Source: Lysobacter sp. M2-1 (lineage in GTDB: Bacteria > Pseudomonadota > Gammaproteobacteria > Xanthomonadales > Xanthomonadaceae). Taken from it: a DNA stretch of 64,000 nt. Location: assembly GCF_022662495.1 (NCBI RefSeq), contig NZ_JAKPBU010000011.1, positions 347,019 to 411,018 of the forward strand, given 5' to 3'. The translations under genes and the position numbers were made by a program. Each line of letters opens with the position of its first letter. Positions within the stretch are counted from its first letter, which is position 1. Positions 41,061 to 50,862 of this stretch are shown one piece after another. The notes under the pieces were generated by a model. It made no database searches. It worked only from the letters and a program-made list of their open reading frames with translations, and was not told the origin of the DNA.

Positions 41061-41654
41061 GTGCGTTATTCCCACACCAGCGATTACCCGTCCGACATCC
41101 TCGCCCGCGCTGCGAAGGTGAAGCTCGCATGCTTCGACGTGGACGGCACCCTGACCGACGGGCGCCTGATCTACGACGGCGAAGGGCGGGAATTCAAGGC
41201 CTTCCATGCGACCGACGGACTGGGCCTGAAGCTGCTGCAGTCGGCGGGAATCTCGGTGGCGTTCATCACCGCGCGTCGTAGCCCGGTGGCCGAACTCAGG
41301 GCGAAGGAGCTGGGTGTGGCCTCGCACACGTTCGTCCACGACAAGCTGGCCAAGGTGCGCGAGATCGCCGGCGCGATGGGCATCGGCCTGGACCAGGTGG
41401 CCTTCATGGGCGATGACCTGGCCGATCTGTCCGCGCTCACGGCCGCCGGGCTGGCGGTGGCACCGGCCAATGCGCATGCGTGGACCCGCGAACGCGTGCA
41501 TTGGCGCACCGTCGCGCACGGCGGCGCAGGCGCGGCACGCGAACTGTGCGACCTGATCCTGGCGGCGCAGGGGCATGTCGACGCGCTGATCGAACAGGCC
41601 ACGCAGGGCAGCGGCCTGCTCGACGCCGCCCTGAAACATGGGGCGCAGGCATGA
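41061..41654 (+). CDS. kdsC: Kdo-8-phosphate phosphatase
   Basis: A 197-residue C0-type HAD phosphatase producing Kdo. The nucleophile motif is CFDVDGTLTDG, motif II ITARRSPV, and motif IV FMGDDLADLSAL. The start is uncertain: a GTG at 41061 gives the usual length, another in-frame GTG at 41007 would add 18 residues without homology value. Its TGA overlaps the lptC ATG. Confidence 0.93.
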   Translation: MRYSHTSDYPSDILARAAKVKLACFDVDGTLTDGRLIYDGEGREFKAFHATDGLGLKLLQSAGISVAFITARRSPVAELRAKELGVASHTFVHDKLAKVREIAGAMGIGLDQVAFMGDDLADLSALTAAGLAVAPANAHAWTRERVHWRTVAHGGAGAARELCDLILAAQGHVDALIEQATQGSGLLDAALKHGAQA

Positions 41655-42211
41655 GTCCGCGCATGATCCTGGGCGTTGTGCTGCTGATCGCCGCGGCGCT
41701 GTCGGGCTGGTCGCTTTGGCGCGATCGCGTCGTGGAGGAACAGGCGCACGCGGCGTCCGGACGCTCGGGTTACGTGCTGCACGACTTCGAACTGATCGCG
41801 CTCGACAACTCGGGCAAGGAATCGTTCACCTTGCGCGCGCCGCTGCTGCAGCAGACTCCGGGGGCGAAGACGATGGATCTCACGACGCCGCTGTTCCTGC
41901 TGCCCGACAAGCAGGGCGGCTACTGGGAGGTGCGCTCGAAGACCGGCTGGGTCAGCGACAATCGCGAGGAAATCCGCCTGCGCGGTAACGTCGAGGCCCG
42001 GAGCCCCGAAGGGGACGCACGGCCGGTCAACATGAAGACCGAGCAACTGAACGTATTCCCGGATGCGAACCGCGCCACGTCCGCCAGCGCCGTGACCATC
42101 ACCCAGCCCGGCTCTATACTGCGCGGCCGTGGCCTGGAAGCCGATCTGGCCGACAAGCGCTACACACTCCTTTCGCAGGTGCGTTCCCGCTATGTTCGAT
42201 CGAACCGCTAA
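41651..42211 (+). CDS. lptC: LPS export protein LptC
   Basis: A 186-residue inner-membrane-anchored bitopic protein: one helix (MILGVVLLIAAALSGWSLW, about 5-23), then a periplasmic beta-jelly-roll that receives LPS from LptBFG and passes it to LptA. LHDFELIALDNSGKESFTLRAP and WVSDNREEIRLRGNVEA are typical. It overlaps kdsC by four bases and lptA by 20. Confidence 0.92.
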   Translation: MSPRMILGVVLLIAAALSGWSLWRDRVVEEQAHAASGRSGYVLHDFELIALDNSGKESFTLRAPLLQQTPGAKTMDLTTPLFLLPDKQGGYWEVRSKTGWVSDNREEIRLRGNVEARSPEGDARPVNMKTEQLNVFPDANRATSASAVTITQPGSILRGRGLEADLADKRYTLLSQVRSRYVRSNR

Positions 42212-42710
42212 TTTTCTGGCGATGGCGCTCGTCGCCGTCCTGGGCGGGCTGGTCGCAACCGACGCCGCCGCGAAGACCTCCGACCGCAGCCAGCCGATGG
42301 ACATCGATGCCGGCCGCCAGGAAGGCACGCTCGACGACCGCTCGCCCACGATCCTGTCCGAAGGCGTGACCATCCGCCAGGGCAGCCTCGACATCCGTTC
42401 GGACCGTGCCGAGATCTCGCTGTCGAAGAACGGCAATCCGCAGCGCGCCGTGCTCACCGGGGGGCCGGTGGTGCTCAAGCAGCAGATGGACGATGGCACG
42501 CCGATGACCGCGCGCGCCAGCAAGGTCGACTACAACCTGCAGACCGAAATCGTGGTGTTCACCGGCAACGTGTCCATCGAACAGCCGCGCGGCACCATGA
42601 GCGGCGAGCGCGTGGTCTACAACCTCAAGACCGGACAGGTGAACAGCGGCGGCGAGGGCGCGGGACGGGTCAAGATGCGGATCCAGCCGAAGTCGCAGGG
42701 ACAGGGCTGA
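42192..42710 (+). CDS. lptA: LPS transport periplasmic protein LptA
   Basis: A 172-residue periplasmic bridge protein. A signal peptide ([20 protein letters not shown], about 8-27) precedes the OstA-type fold: [41 protein letters not shown] and [20 protein letters not shown]. It polymerises between LptC and the outer-membrane LptDE. The start lies inside the end of lptC in another frame. Confidence 0.93.
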   Translation: MFDRTANFLAMALVAVLGGLVATDAAAKTSDRSQPMDIDAGRQEGTLDDRSPTILSEGVTIRQGSLDIRSDRAEISLSKNGNPQRAVLTGGPVVLKQQMDDGTPMTARASKVDYNLQTEIVVFTGNVSIEQPRGTMSGERVVYNLKTGQVNSGGEGAGRVKMRIQPKSQGQG

Positions 42711-43429
42711 TGCTGGTCGCGCAGGGCCTGCGCAAACGCTACCGCTCGCGCGAGGTCGTCAAGGATTTCGGCCTGACCCTGGACGCCGGCGAAGTGGTCG
42801 GCCTGCTCGGCCCCAATGGCGCCGGCAAGACCACCTGCTTCTACATGATCGTTGGCCTGGTGCCGGCGGACGCCGGCAGCATCACCCTGGACGGGCGCGA
42901 CATCACCGCCGACCCGATGTACAGCCGGGCCAAGCTCGGCGTCGGCTATCTGCCACAGGAGCCTTCGGTCTTCCGCAAGCTCAGCGTGGCCGACAATCTG
43001 CGCCTGGTCCTGGAGCTGCGCAGCGACCTGGACAAGGCAGGCGCCGAGCGCGAACTGGCCGGCTTGATGGACGAACTCCAGGTCGCGCACGTCGCCGACC
43101 AGATCGGCGCCAGCCTCTCCGGTGGCGAGCGCCGCCGGGTGGAAATCGCGCGCGCCTTGGCGGCGCGGCCCAGGTTGATGCTGCTGGACGAGCCCTTCGC
43201 CGGCGTCGACCCGATTTCGGTCGGCGAGATCCAGCGGATCGTGGGCCACCTCAAGGCCCGCGGCATCGGGGTGCTGATCACCGACCACAACGTGCGCGAA
43301 ACCCTTGGCATCTGCGACCGTGCGTATATCCTGAGCGAAGGCAGCGTGCTCGCGCAGGGAGCTCCGGACGCGTTGCTGGCCAATCCCGACGTGCGGCGCG
43401 TATACCTGGGCGAGTCGTTCCGCCTGTAG
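42710..43429 (+). CDS. lptB: LPS export ABC transporter ATP-binding protein LptB
   Basis: A 239-residue ABC ATPase driving LPS extraction. Walker [19 protein letters not shown]-loop [13 protein letters not shown], signature [15 protein letters not shown] and Walker [15 protein letters not shown] are all present, followed by the switch histidine in [13 protein letters not shown] shares a base with the lptA stop. Confidence 0.96.
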   Translation: MLVAQGLRKRYRSREVVKDFGLTLDAGEVVGLLGPNGAGKTTCFYMIVGLVPADAGSITLDGRDITADPMYSRAKLGVGYLPQEPSVFRKLSVADNLRLVLELRSDLDKAGAERELAGLMDELQVAHVADQIGASLSGGERRRVEIARALAARPRLMLLDEPFAGVDPISVGEIQRIVGHLKARGIGVLITDHNVRETLGICDRAYILSEGSVLAQGAPDALLANPDVRRVYLGESFRL

Positions 43430-43474
43430 CGGTTCGCGGCCGACGTCCTCCCCTGGGGCCGTTGTCGTACGCGA

Positions 43475-44893
43475 ATGAAAGCCAGACTGCAGACATCGCT
43501 GGGCCAGCATCTGGTGCTGACGCCCCAGCTTCGCCAGGCGATCCACCTGCTGCAGCTGTCGACCCTGGAACTGGAAGCCGAGATCGCCGAAGCGGTCGAG
43601 TCCAATCCGCTGCTCGACTGGTCCGAACCCGAGCCAATCCAGGTCGGTGGTGAAGACCACCCGGAACAGGAGCGCGAGGTGGAGAGCGTTCCGGACCAGG
43701 CCGAGCCCTGGGACCGTCTGGGCGAGCCCTGGGAAGAGCGACGCGGCCCGGCGATGGACGGCGACGACAGCGAGGGCGATCCCGCCGAACGGGTGGCCGA
43801 GAGCGAGAGCCTGCGCGACCACCTGCTGTGGCAGCTGCACCTCACCCATCTGTCGCCGCGCGACCGCCGCATCGGCGCCGCGCTGATCGACGCGCTAGAC
43901 GACGACGGCTATCTGCGCGAAACGCCCGCAGCCATTGCCGAGAGCCTGGCACCCGACCTCACCGTGGACGAGGCCCAGGTGCTGGTCGTGCTGCACCAGA
44001 TCCAGCGGCTCGACCCGGCCGGCGTCGGCGCCCGCGATCTGGGGGAATGCCTGCAGCTGCAGCTGGCGGCCTTGCCGGAGGCGACTATCGGCCGCGAGCT
44101 CGCCCTGCGGATCGCTGCCGGGCAGATCGAGCGCCTGCCCAAGCTGGGGATCGACGCGCTGGCGCGCGAGCTGCACTGCAGCCCGGACGCGGCAACCGCC
44201 GCGCTGCACCTGTTGCGCACGCTCGACCCCCGCCCGGGCGCCCAGGTCGGGGCCTTGCCTCCGGACACCTACATCACCCCGGACTGCGTGATCTGGCGTC
44301 AGCAGGGCGTATGGCGGGTCGCCCTGGCCGCGAACCACCGACCGAGGCCGGTGATTCACCGCGGCTATGAGCAGATGCTCAACGACGGCAGCGCCGGTAC
44401 CCATGCGGCCTACCTGCGCGGGCACCTGCAGGAAGCGCGCTGGCTGCTGAAGAACATCGAAGCCCGCGGCGAGACCCTGCTCAAGGTAGTGCGCTGCCTG
44501 GTGCGCGAGCAATCCGGATTCCTGGAATTCGGCGCCCAGGCGCTGCGCCCGCTCACCCTGCGCGAAGTCGCCGCCGCGGTCGGATTGCACGAATCCACCG
44601 TTTCGCGCGCGATCTCGCGCAAATACGTGCGCACACCGCGCGGCACCCTGCCCTTGCGTGGCTTCTTCGCCTCGGGCATCGACACCGAGGGCGGCGGTGA
44701 AGCCTCCAGCACCGCGATCCAGGCCATGATCCGGCGCCTGATCGATGCGGAGAATCCCCGAAAACCGCTTTCCGACGCGCGCCTGGCCGAAACGCTCAAG
44801 GCCACCGGCGTGCCGGTGGCGCGGCGCACCGTGGCAAAATACCGCGAAGCCATGAACATTCCCTCGTCGCATGATCGGGTTCGCCTGGAGTGA
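43475..44893 (+). CDS. rpoN: RNA polymerase sigma-54 factor
   Basis: A 472-residue sigma-54. Region I is glutamine/leucine-rich (LGQHLVLTPQLRQAIHLLQL, about 9-28), followed by an acidic region II (90-115). The HTH region includes LREVAAAVGLHESTVSRAIS, and the RpoN box ARRTVAKYRE is at 449-458. It is flanked by lptB and hpf-ptsN, the usual neighbours. Confidence 0.96.
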   Translation: MKARLQTSLGQHLVLTPQLRQAIHLLQLSTLELEAEIAEAVESNPLLDWSEPEPIQVGGEDHPEQEREVESVPDQAEPWDRLGEPWEERRGPAMDGDDSEGDPAERVAESESLRDHLLWQLHLTHLSPRDRRIGAALIDALDDDGYLRETPAAIAESLAPDLTVDEAQVLVVLHQIQRLDPAGVGARDLGECLQLQLAALPEATIGRELALRIAAGQIERLPKLGIDALARELHCSPDAATAALHLLRTLDPRPGAQVGALPPDTYITPDCVIWRQQGVWRVALAANHRPRPVIHRGYEQMLNDGSAGTHAAYLRGHLQEARWLLKNIEARGETLLKVVRCLVREQSGFLEFGAQALRPLTLREVAAAVGLHESTVSRAISRKYVRTPRGTLPLRGFFASGIDTEGGGEASSTAIQAMIRRLIDAENPRKPLSDARLAETLKATGVPVARRTVAKYREAMNIPSSHDRVRLE

Positions 44894-45014
44894 TCGCAGT
44901 ACCGGTTGCCCAGCCTGCGCAACGTTTTTTTCACTCCGACCGGTCCGCCGACGCGCCATGCTTCAGACACAGCCCCTCGCCCATCCGGGCCCGGGCACCC
45001 GCAGGAGGAATGCG

Positions 45015-45338
45015 ATGCGCATCGAAACCCATGGCCAGCAGATCGAAGTCACCCCGGCACTGCGCGATTACGTCGAAAGCAAGCTTTCGCGGCTGGGCCG
45101 ACACTACGAGCATCCCTTGGAGGTGCGCACACTGCTGACCATGGACAAGCCGAATCACCGGGCCGAGGCGACGATCAGCATTTCCGGCAAGGCCCTGCAC
45201 GCCGATGCCAGCGCCATCGACATGTACGCGGCGATCGACCTGCTCGCCGACAAGCTCGACCGGCTGCTGATGAAGCACAAGGAAAAGTTGACCACCAGCC
45301 GCCAGCGCGCCGCCGGCGTCGCGCGCGACTTCGGCTGA
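45015..45338 (+). CDS. hpf: Ribosome hibernation promoting factor
   Basis: A 107-residue HPF/YfiA protein that binds the 30S decoding region and promotes ribosome dimers in stationary phase. MRIETHGQQIEVTPALRDYVESKLSRLGRH and VRTLLTMDKPNHRAEATIS with a C-terminal YAAIDLLADKLDRLLMKHKEKL helix mark the short (HPF, not long LHPF) form. AGGAGG stands six bases before the ATG and fixes the start. Confidence 0.95.
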   Translation: MRIETHGQQIEVTPALRDYVESKLSRLGRHYEHPLEVRTLLTMDKPNHRAEATISISGKALHADASAIDMYAAIDLLADKLDRLLMKHKEKLTTSRQRAAGVARDFG

Positions 45339-45364
45339 CCTGCAGGTCAGGGCCTGTCCCTAGC

Positions 45365-45826
45365 ATGCCGCTTTCCGATCTGCTGTCTGCCGACCGCATC
45401 GGCCTGCTGGCCGAGCCTGGAGACCGTGACACGGTGCTTGACGCCGCGGCACGCCTGCTCGCGGACGCATCGCCGACCCACACTTCGATCATCGCCGACG
45501 CGCTGCGCCAGCGCGAACGCCTGGGCAGTACCGCGATCGGACACGGCGTGGCCATTCCGCATGGCCGCAGCGGCGCCTACGACGACGTACGGGCGGCTTT
45601 TCTGCGCCTGGGTCGCCCGGTGGAGTTCGCCGCCGGCGACGACCAGCCGGTGGACCTCGTCTTCGCCATGGCCGTGCCCGAGCATTTCACCCAGCAGCAC
45701 CTGCAATGGCTGGCGGAACTGGCCGAGCGCTTCGCCGATGCCGGGTTCCGCGCCGCGCTGCGCGCCGCACCGGATACCGACACGCTGCGCGCCCTGCTGC
45801 TGTCGCGGCCTGCCGCCGCAGCGTGA
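45365..45826 (+). CDS. ptsN: PTS nitrogen regulatory IIA component
   Basis: A 153-residue EIIA-Ntr. The phosphorylated histidine is H66 in [10 protein letters not shown], within the usual [16 protein letters not shown] segment; it is a phospho-signal protein and not a sugar carrier. It follows hpf by 26 bases and shares its last base with the start of hprK. Confidence 0.93.
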   Translation: MPLSDLLSADRIGLLAEPGDRDTVLDAAARLLADASPTHTSIIADALRQRERLGSTAIGHGVAIPHGRSGAYDDVRAAFLRLGRPVEFAAGDDQPVDLVFAMAVPEHFTQQHLQWLAELAERFADAGFRAALRAAPDTDTLRALLLSRPAAAA

Positions 45827-46773
45827 TGACCCAGAGCATCAGCGCCCAGACCCTGTTCGACCAGCTCGGCGAGCGCCTCGGACTTCGCTGGCTGGCCGGA
45901 CTGCGCGGTGCGGAGCGAGTGCTCGAATCGGTCGATACCGTGGCCCGCCGGCCCTCGCTGGCCGGATATCTCAATGCGATCTATCCCAACAAGGTTCAGA
46001 TCCTGGGTACCGAGGAACTGGCCTGGCTCGACGGGCTGGATTCGCGCCAGCGCTGGGAAACGATCGAACGGATCATGCAGTTCCGGCCACTCGCACTGGT
46101 GGTGAGCAAGGACCAGGCCTGTCCCGAAGACCTGCGCATCGCCGCCGAGGAATCCGATACCCCGCTGTGGCGCTCGCCGCGCCGCGGGCACGAGTTGCTC
46201 AACCACCTGCAATACCACCTGGCACGCACCCTCGCGCCGCGGGTCACGCTGCACGGCGTGTTCATGGAGATCTATTCGATCGGCGTGCTGATCACCGGCG
46301 AATCGGGCTCGGGCAAGAGCGAACTGGCGCTGGAATTGGTGACCCGCGGACACCGCCTGGTCGCCGATGACGCCCCAGAGTTCACCCAGATTGCACCCGA
46401 CGTGCTCGACGGCACCTGCCCGGAGATGCTGCAGGACATGCTCGAGCTGCGCGGCCTGGGCGTGCTCAACATCCGCCAGATGTTCGGCGACACTGCGGTG
46501 AAACGGAACAAGTACCTGCGCCTGATCGTGCACCTCACCCGGCCGCACCTGGAGCCCAAGCCCGCCGGGATCGAACGCCTGACCGGCGACCTGGGCACGC
46601 GCCACGTGCTCGACCTCGACGTGCCCCTGATCACCCTGCCGGTGATGCCCGGCCGCAACCTGGCGGTGCTCACAGAAGCGGCGACGCGCATGCACATCCT
46701 GCGCGCGAAGGGCGTCGACCCGGCAGCGGCCTTCATGGCCCGGCACAGCCATTTCCTGGAACGTTCGACGTGA
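45826..46773 (+). CDS. hprK: HPr kinase/phosphorylase
   Basis: A 315-residue bifunctional enzyme that phosphorylates and dephosphorylates HPr on serine. The catalytic domain has H143 ([14 protein letters not shown]), Walker A GESGSGKS (158-165) and [13 protein letters not shown], with the C-terminal signature [12 protein letters not shown]. It overlaps rapZ by four bases. HPr S46 encoded 2.8 kb downstream is the expected target. Confidence 0.93.
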   Translation: MTQSISAQTLFDQLGERLGLRWLAGLRGAERVLESVDTVARRPSLAGYLNAIYPNKVQILGTEELAWLDGLDSRQRWETIERIMQFRPLALVVSKDQACPEDLRIAAEESDTPLWRSPRRGHELLNHLQYHLARTLAPRVTLHGVFMEIYSIGVLITGESGSGKSELALELVTRGHRLVADDAPEFTQIAPDVLDGTCPEMLQDMLELRGLGVLNIRQMFGDTAVKRNKYLRLIVHLTRPHLEPKPAGIERLTGDLGTRHVLDLDVPLITLPVMPGRNLAVLTEAATRMHILRAKGVDPAAAFMARHSHFLERST

Positions 46774-47642
46774 GCGGCAACGGCACTTCGACCCTGGTCG
46801 TGGTCAGCGGCATGTCCGGGTCGGGCAAGACGGTCGCGCTCAACACCCTCGAGGACCTGGACTTCTACTGCGTCGACAACCTGCCGGCGGAACTGCTGCC
46901 CGACTTCATCCGCACTGCGACCCATCCGGACCGGGCTTCGCAGAAGCTGGCGGTGGGCATCGACGTGCGCAGCCGCGGGGACCTGGCCAACCTGCCGAAG
47001 TCGCTCGCCAGAGTCGGTGCACTGGGCCTGGATCCGCGGCTGGTGTTCTTCGACACCAACGACGACGTGCTGCTCAAGCGTTATGCCGACACGCGTCGGC
47101 GCCACCCGCTCAGTCACCTGGGATTGGCGCTGGCCGACGCGATCTCGCTCGAGCGCAAGGTGCTCAAGTCGCTGCGCGCGATCGCCGACGTGGTCATCGA
47201 CACCAGCGCGCTCAACGTGCACCAGCTGCGGCGTGAAGTGATCACCGGATTCGGCCTGGTCGACGACAGCACCCTGTCGCTGCTGTTCGAATCCTTCGCC
47301 TACCGGCGCGGCGTGCCGGCCGATGCCGACTTCGTGTTCGACGCCCGGGTCCTGCCCAACCCGCACTGGGATCCGCAGCTGCGTCCGCTATCGGGTCGCG
47401 ATGCCGACGTGCGCGATTTCCTCGACGCCCAGGAGGATGTCGCCGAGTATGTGCAACACGTCTCCGATTTCCTCGATGCGTGGCTGCCCAAGCTCAAATC
47501 GAGCACCCGGAGCTACGCCACCATCGCCTTCGGTTGCACCGGCGGACGCCACCGTTCGGTGTATCTGGCCGAAAAGCTGGCGGAATTCGCGCGCACGCGC
47601 GGCTGGCCCGAAGTAGCCGTGCATCACCGCGAACTCGATTGA
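46770..47642 (+). CDS. rapZ: RNase adapter protein RapZ
   Basis: A 290-residue P-loop protein; in enterobacteria it directs RNase E to GlmZ RNA to control glucosamine-6-phosphate synthase. Walker A-like GMSGSGKT (14-21), the RLSHLGL-like [17 protein letters not shown], and the C-terminal [20 protein letters not shown] are conserved. It starts with GTG inside the hprK stop. Here the target RNA is unknown. Confidence 0.94.
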   Translation: MSGNGTSTLVVVSGMSGSGKTVALNTLEDLDFYCVDNLPAELLPDFIRTATHPDRASQKLAVGIDVRSRGDLANLPKSLARVGALGLDPRLVFFDTNDDVLLKRYADTRRRHPLSHLGLALADAISLERKVLKSLRAIADVVIDTSALNVHQLRREVITGFGLVDDSTLSLLFESFAYRRGVPADADFVFDARVLPNPHWDPQLRPLSGRDADVRDFLDAQEDVAEYVQHVSDFLDAWLPKLKSSTRSYATIAFGCTGGRHRSVYLAEKLAEFARTRGWPEVAVHHRELD

Positions 47643-47804
47643 CGCAACACGTCGCCCCGGCGAACCCCGGGCCGCACCTGCGACACAGGGCACGCGCAAC
47701 TTACGCAATTTTTCTGTTGCGATAGCGTTCGCTTTCCATCCGCGCGCTTAGTCTCCTGTTGGATCAACCGCCCGGTTGTCATCGCAACAAAGGAGAGTTT
47801 TCGC

Positions 47805-48122
47805 ATGAACATGAGTGGATCCACCGGCCTTCGGCTGGCCCTGCCGCTGCTGGCGTTGCTCGCACTCGCCGGCTGCAACAAGCCGGCCGACGATGCCGCC
47901 CCGGCGCCGGAAACGATGGAACCGGAGGCCGCGCCGGCCGATACCGCCCCGCCGCCGGAAACCGCCCCTCCCAGCGACACCACGACACCACCTCCCAGCG
48001 ACGGCACCGATCCTGGCACCAGCAACGAAGCACCGATGCCGCCCCCGGCCGACGCTACCGGCGAGCCGGAAACGCCGCCCGAGAGTCCCGAGGCCAACCC
48101 CAGCACGCCTCCGAGCCAGTAA
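47805..48122 (+). CDS. Small proline-rich lipoprotein
   Basis: A 105-residue lipoprotein: lipobox LALAGC (C24) after a short hydrophobic signal. The mature part is almost entirely Pro, Ala, Glu, Thr and Asp (PAPETMEPEAAPADTAPPPE and similar), disordered and acidic. No domain. AAGGAGAG lies eight bases before the ATG. It stands alone between rapZ and the EIIA gene and ends at a strong terminator. Possibly an envelope spacer. Confidence 0.75.
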   Translation: MNMSGSTGLRLALPLLALLALAGCNKPADDAAPAPETMEPEAAPADTAPPPETAPPSDTTTPPPSDGTDPGTSNEAPMPPPADATGEPETPPESPEANPSTPPSQ

Positions 48123-48176
48123 GCCACGCAGGCGTCCCTGCCTGCATCGTGCGGGCAGGCGCCATGTCGCACCCCG

Positions 48177-48213
48177 CGCTGCGGACCGCACCACGGTCCG
48201 CAGCGTTTTTCTT
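48177..48213 (+). terminator. Rho-independent terminator after the lipoprotein gene
   Basis: CGCTGCGGACCG (48177-48188), loop CACCA, CGGTCCGCAGCG (48194-48205) is a perfect 12-pair stem followed by TTTTTCTTT. Confidence 0.92.
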
Positions 48214-48241
48214 TGGACGCTTCCGGGGCGTCACCCGGCTC

Positions 48242-48250
48242 TGCTAAGTT
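48242..48250 (+). promoter_or_regulatory. Extended -10 promoter giving a leaderless EIIA message
   Basis: TGCTAAGTT ends six bases before the ATG at 48257, so the expected transcription start coincides with the start codon. A weak -35 (TTCCGG, 48221-48226) lies 18 bases upstream. The preceding terminator makes an independent promoter necessary. Confidence 0.45.
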
Positions 48251-48256
48251 GCTGGC

Positions 48257-48649
48257 ATGGCCGTTGGCGTTCTCCTCCTGACCCACGAAGGGCTCGGCAC
48301 CGCACTGCTGGCGGTGGCCACGCGCCTGTTGCGGCAATTGCCGCTGAAGACCGAGGCGTTCGAGCTGCCGTTCGATGCCGACCCCGACCTGTTGCTACCC
48401 CAGGCCAGCAGCGCGCTGCGCCGCGTCGACAGCGGCGACGGCGTGCTGGTGCTCACCGATCTGTACGGCGCCTCGCCCAGCAACCTGGCGGCGAAACTCG
48501 CCCGCATCGGCACGCCCGTACGGCGCGTGTCGGCCGTGAACCTGCCGATGCTGCTGCGGGTGATGAACTACGCCGAACTCGGCCTGGAAGAATTGCCTGC
48601 AGTGGCCGCGGCCGGCGCGCGCAACGGAGTCATCCATGGCGACGCCTAG
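48257..48649 (+). CDS. PTS mannose/fructose-type EIIA protein
   Basis: A 130-residue EIIA-Man domain without IIB or permease parts. The phospho-histidine is H10 in GVLLLTHEGLG; LVLTDLYGASPSNLAAKL and VSAVNLPMLLRVMNY complete the family pattern. With HPr and EI next to it but no transporter, it acts as a regulatory phosphoacceptor. It stands 11 bases before the HPr gene. Confidence 0.9.
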   Translation: MAVGVLLLTHEGLGTALLAVATRLLRQLPLKTEAFELPFDADPDLLLPQASSALRRVDSGDGVLVLTDLYGASPSNLAAKLARIGTPVRRVSAVNLPMLLRVMNYAELGLEELPAVAAAGARNGVIHGDA

Positions 48650-48660
48650 GGGCCGCAACG

Positions 48661-48930
48661 ATGCTTGAACGCGAGTTCATCGTGAGCAACCGCCTGGGGC
48701 TGCATGCACGCGCGACCGCCAAACTGGTGCAAGCGCTGTCGTCGTTCCGGTGCAATGCCACGCTCTCGGCCAAGGGACGCGAGGTCAACGCCAAGAGCAT
48801 CATGGGGGTGATGCTGCTGGCCGCCGGGGCCGGGACCCCGGTGCTGCTGCGGGTGGACGGCGAGGACGAAGCCGCTGCCGCAGCAGCGGTCGCCGCGCTG
48901 TTCGACCGCCGCTTCGACGAGGACGGCTGA
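48661..48930 (+). CDS. ptsH: Phosphocarrier protein HPr
   Basis: An 89-residue HPr with the EI-phosphorylated H15 (GLHARATAKLV) and S46 in NAKSIMGVMLLAA, the HprK target site. Both sites are intact, so dual histidine and serine control is possible. TGA overlaps the EI ATG by one base. Confidence 0.95.
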   Translation: MLEREFIVSNRLGLHARATAKLVQALSSFRCNATLSAKGREVNAKSIMGVMLLAAGAGTPVLLRVDGEDEAAAAAAVAALFDRRFDEDG

Positions 48931-50657
48931 TGAGGCTCGAGCTGCAGGGACATGGGGCCTCGCGCGGGGCGGCGCTGGGCCGCGCGCGCGTGCGCCAGCC
49001 GCATGCGCTCGACGTCGCCGAAGAGCTCATCGACGACGTCGACGCCGAGATCGCGCGCCTGCATGCGGCGATCGCCGACGTGCGCGGCGAAATGCGCTCG
49101 CTGCGCGACCGCCTGCACGGCGCGCTGGCACACGAAGTCGGCGAATTCCTCGATCTGCACGCCCTGCTCCTCGACGATCCCGAGCTCCTCCAGGGCCTGG
49201 ACGAGCTGATCAGGAAGGGCCGCTACTCGGCCGACTATGCCCTGCGCCTGCAGCGCGACCGCATCGCCGCCGTATTCGAAGGCATGGACGATGCCTATCT
49301 GCGCAGCCGGATCGACGACATCGACCAGGTCATCGGCCGTATCCATGCCGCCTTGCACAGCCACGACGCCGAACTTCAGGGCGTCGCCGGCGAGATCCTG
49401 ATCGTCAACGACGTGGCGCCGGCGGAACTGGCGCACCTGCAGTCGCAGGGGGTCATGGCCGTGGTCACCGCCGCCGGCAGCGCGCTCTCGCACAGCGCGA
49501 TCCTGGCGCGCAGCCTGCACCTGCCGCTGATCGTCGGTGCGGCCGATGCGCTGCTGAAGATCAACGACGGCGATGTCCTGGCAGTGGACGGCGGCAGCGG
49601 CCTGATCGTGCGCGAACCCGGGCCTGCCGACCTGCGCGCGCACCGCGCACGGCTGAAGGAGCAGGCACGCGAGCGTCGCCAGCTCAACCGCCTGCGACGC
49701 GAACCCTCGCGCACCCTCGATGGCGTCGACATCAAGCTGTATGCCAATGCCGAATCCCTGGTCGACGTGGCCGAGGCGCACGCGTTGGGGTCGGCCGGGG
49801 TGGGTCTATACCGTACCGAATTCCTGTTCCTCAAACGCAACGAGCTGCCCGACGAGGAAGAGCAATTCCGTGCCTATCGCGACCTGGTGCTGGGCATGAC
49901 CGGTCGCACCGTCACCATCCGCACGCTGGATCTGGGTGCCGACAAGGCGGACGGTACCGGCCTGGCGCTGCGGGACGAACCCAATCCCGCGCTCGGCCTG
50001 AGAGGCGTGCGTCTGTCGCTGTCGCGGGCGGACCTGTTCGAAACCCAGCTGCGCGCCATGGTCCGCGCGTCCGGCTACGGTCCGGTGCGGATCCTGCTGC
50101 CCATGATCAGCACGCGCGAGGAAATCCTCGCGGTCCGCGCCCTGCTCAAGCGCGTGACCCGCGACCTGCGCAGCCAGGGGCACGAGATCGCCGAGTCCAT
50201 CCCGCTGGGGGCGATGATCGAGGTGCCCGCCGCGGCGATCGCGCTGTCGGGCTTCATCGGCGACATCGACTTCATTTCCATCGGCACCAACGACCTGGTG
50301 CAGTACCTGCTGGCGGCCGACCGCAACAACGAAGCACTGGGCGCGCTGTACACGCCGTTGCATCCGGCCATGCTGCGCCTGCTGCACGACGTGATCCGCA
50401 CCGCGCGGCGACGCGGCAAACCAGCGGCAGTGTGCGGCGAGATGGCAGGCGACGCGACGCTCGTGCCCATCCTGCTGGCGCTGGGCCTGGACGAACTGAG
50501 CCTGCATCCGGCAACACTGCTGGAGGTGCGACGCGCCATCCGCGCCTGCGATCACTCCGCGCTTCGCGCGCGGGTAGCCCCGTTGCTGCGCGCACGCAAC
50601 CGGGACGCGATCGAAAAGTGGCTGAAGTCCAACGGTCCGGCAATGCCTCTGGTCTAG
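48930..50657 (+). CDS. ptsI: Phosphoenolpyruvate-protein phosphotransferase (EI)
   Basis: EI of 575 residues without the GAF domain of EI-Ntr. The phospho-histidine is H188 in ALSHSAILARSL, and the PEP-binding C-terminal half contains GVGLYRTEFLFL, RTLDLGADK, ISIGTNDLVQYLLAADRNN and the catalytic cysteine in CGEMAGD. It passes phosphate to HPr and thence to EIIA-Man and PtsN. Confidence 0.95.
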   Translation: MRLELQGHGASRGAALGRARVRQPHALDVAEELIDDVDAEIARLHAAIADVRGEMRSLRDRLHGALAHEVGEFLDLHALLLDDPELLQGLDELIRKGRYSADYALRLQRDRIAAVFEGMDDAYLRSRIDDIDQVIGRIHAALHSHDAELQGVAGEILIVNDVAPAELAHLQSQGVMAVVTAAGSALSHSAILARSLHLPLIVGAADALLKINDGDVLAVDGGSGLIVREPGPADLRAHRARLKEQARERRQLNRLRREPSRTLDGVDIKLYANAESLVDVAEAHALGSAGVGLYRTEFLFLKRNELPDEEEQFRAYRDLVLGMTGRTVTIRTLDLGADKADGTGLALRDEPNPALGLRGVRLSLSRADLFETQLRAMVRASGYGPVRILLPMISTREEILAVRALLKRVTRDLRSQGHEIAESIPLGAMIEVPAAAIALSGFIGDIDFISIGTNDLVQYLLAADRNNEALGALYTPLHPAMLRLLHDVIRTARRRGKPAAVCGEMAGDATLVPILLALGLDELSLHPATLLEVRRAIRACDHSALRARVAPLLRARNRDAIEKWLKSNGPAMPLV

Positions 50658-50862
50658 CGCGCCGCGGGCCGGGCGCGACCCGCTCACCACGACCCTTGCT
50701 GTCTGCCCCATCGGCACGAGGCGTGGTCGAGCTCGCACGATCCGCCATGCAGGGTGGGCATTCCGCGCAGCAGGGGCGATAATGCGCGCATGAACGCCTG
50801 ACCCTGTCGCGCCCTCTGTCGTTGCGACGCGACCATGCTTCTTTGAATCCTGGAAGCCCTCC

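Noticed and set aside
44900..45000. Sigma-54 promoter before hpf
   Set aside because: I could not find a GG and GC pair at the required 10-base spacing with a proper TTGC core.
50784..50862. Magnesium riboswitch before mgtE
   Set aside because: The leader is only about 70 bases and shows no M-box or ykoK-type conserved pairing that I can recognise; a tiny ATG-AAC-GCC-TGA frame at 50790 is probably chance.
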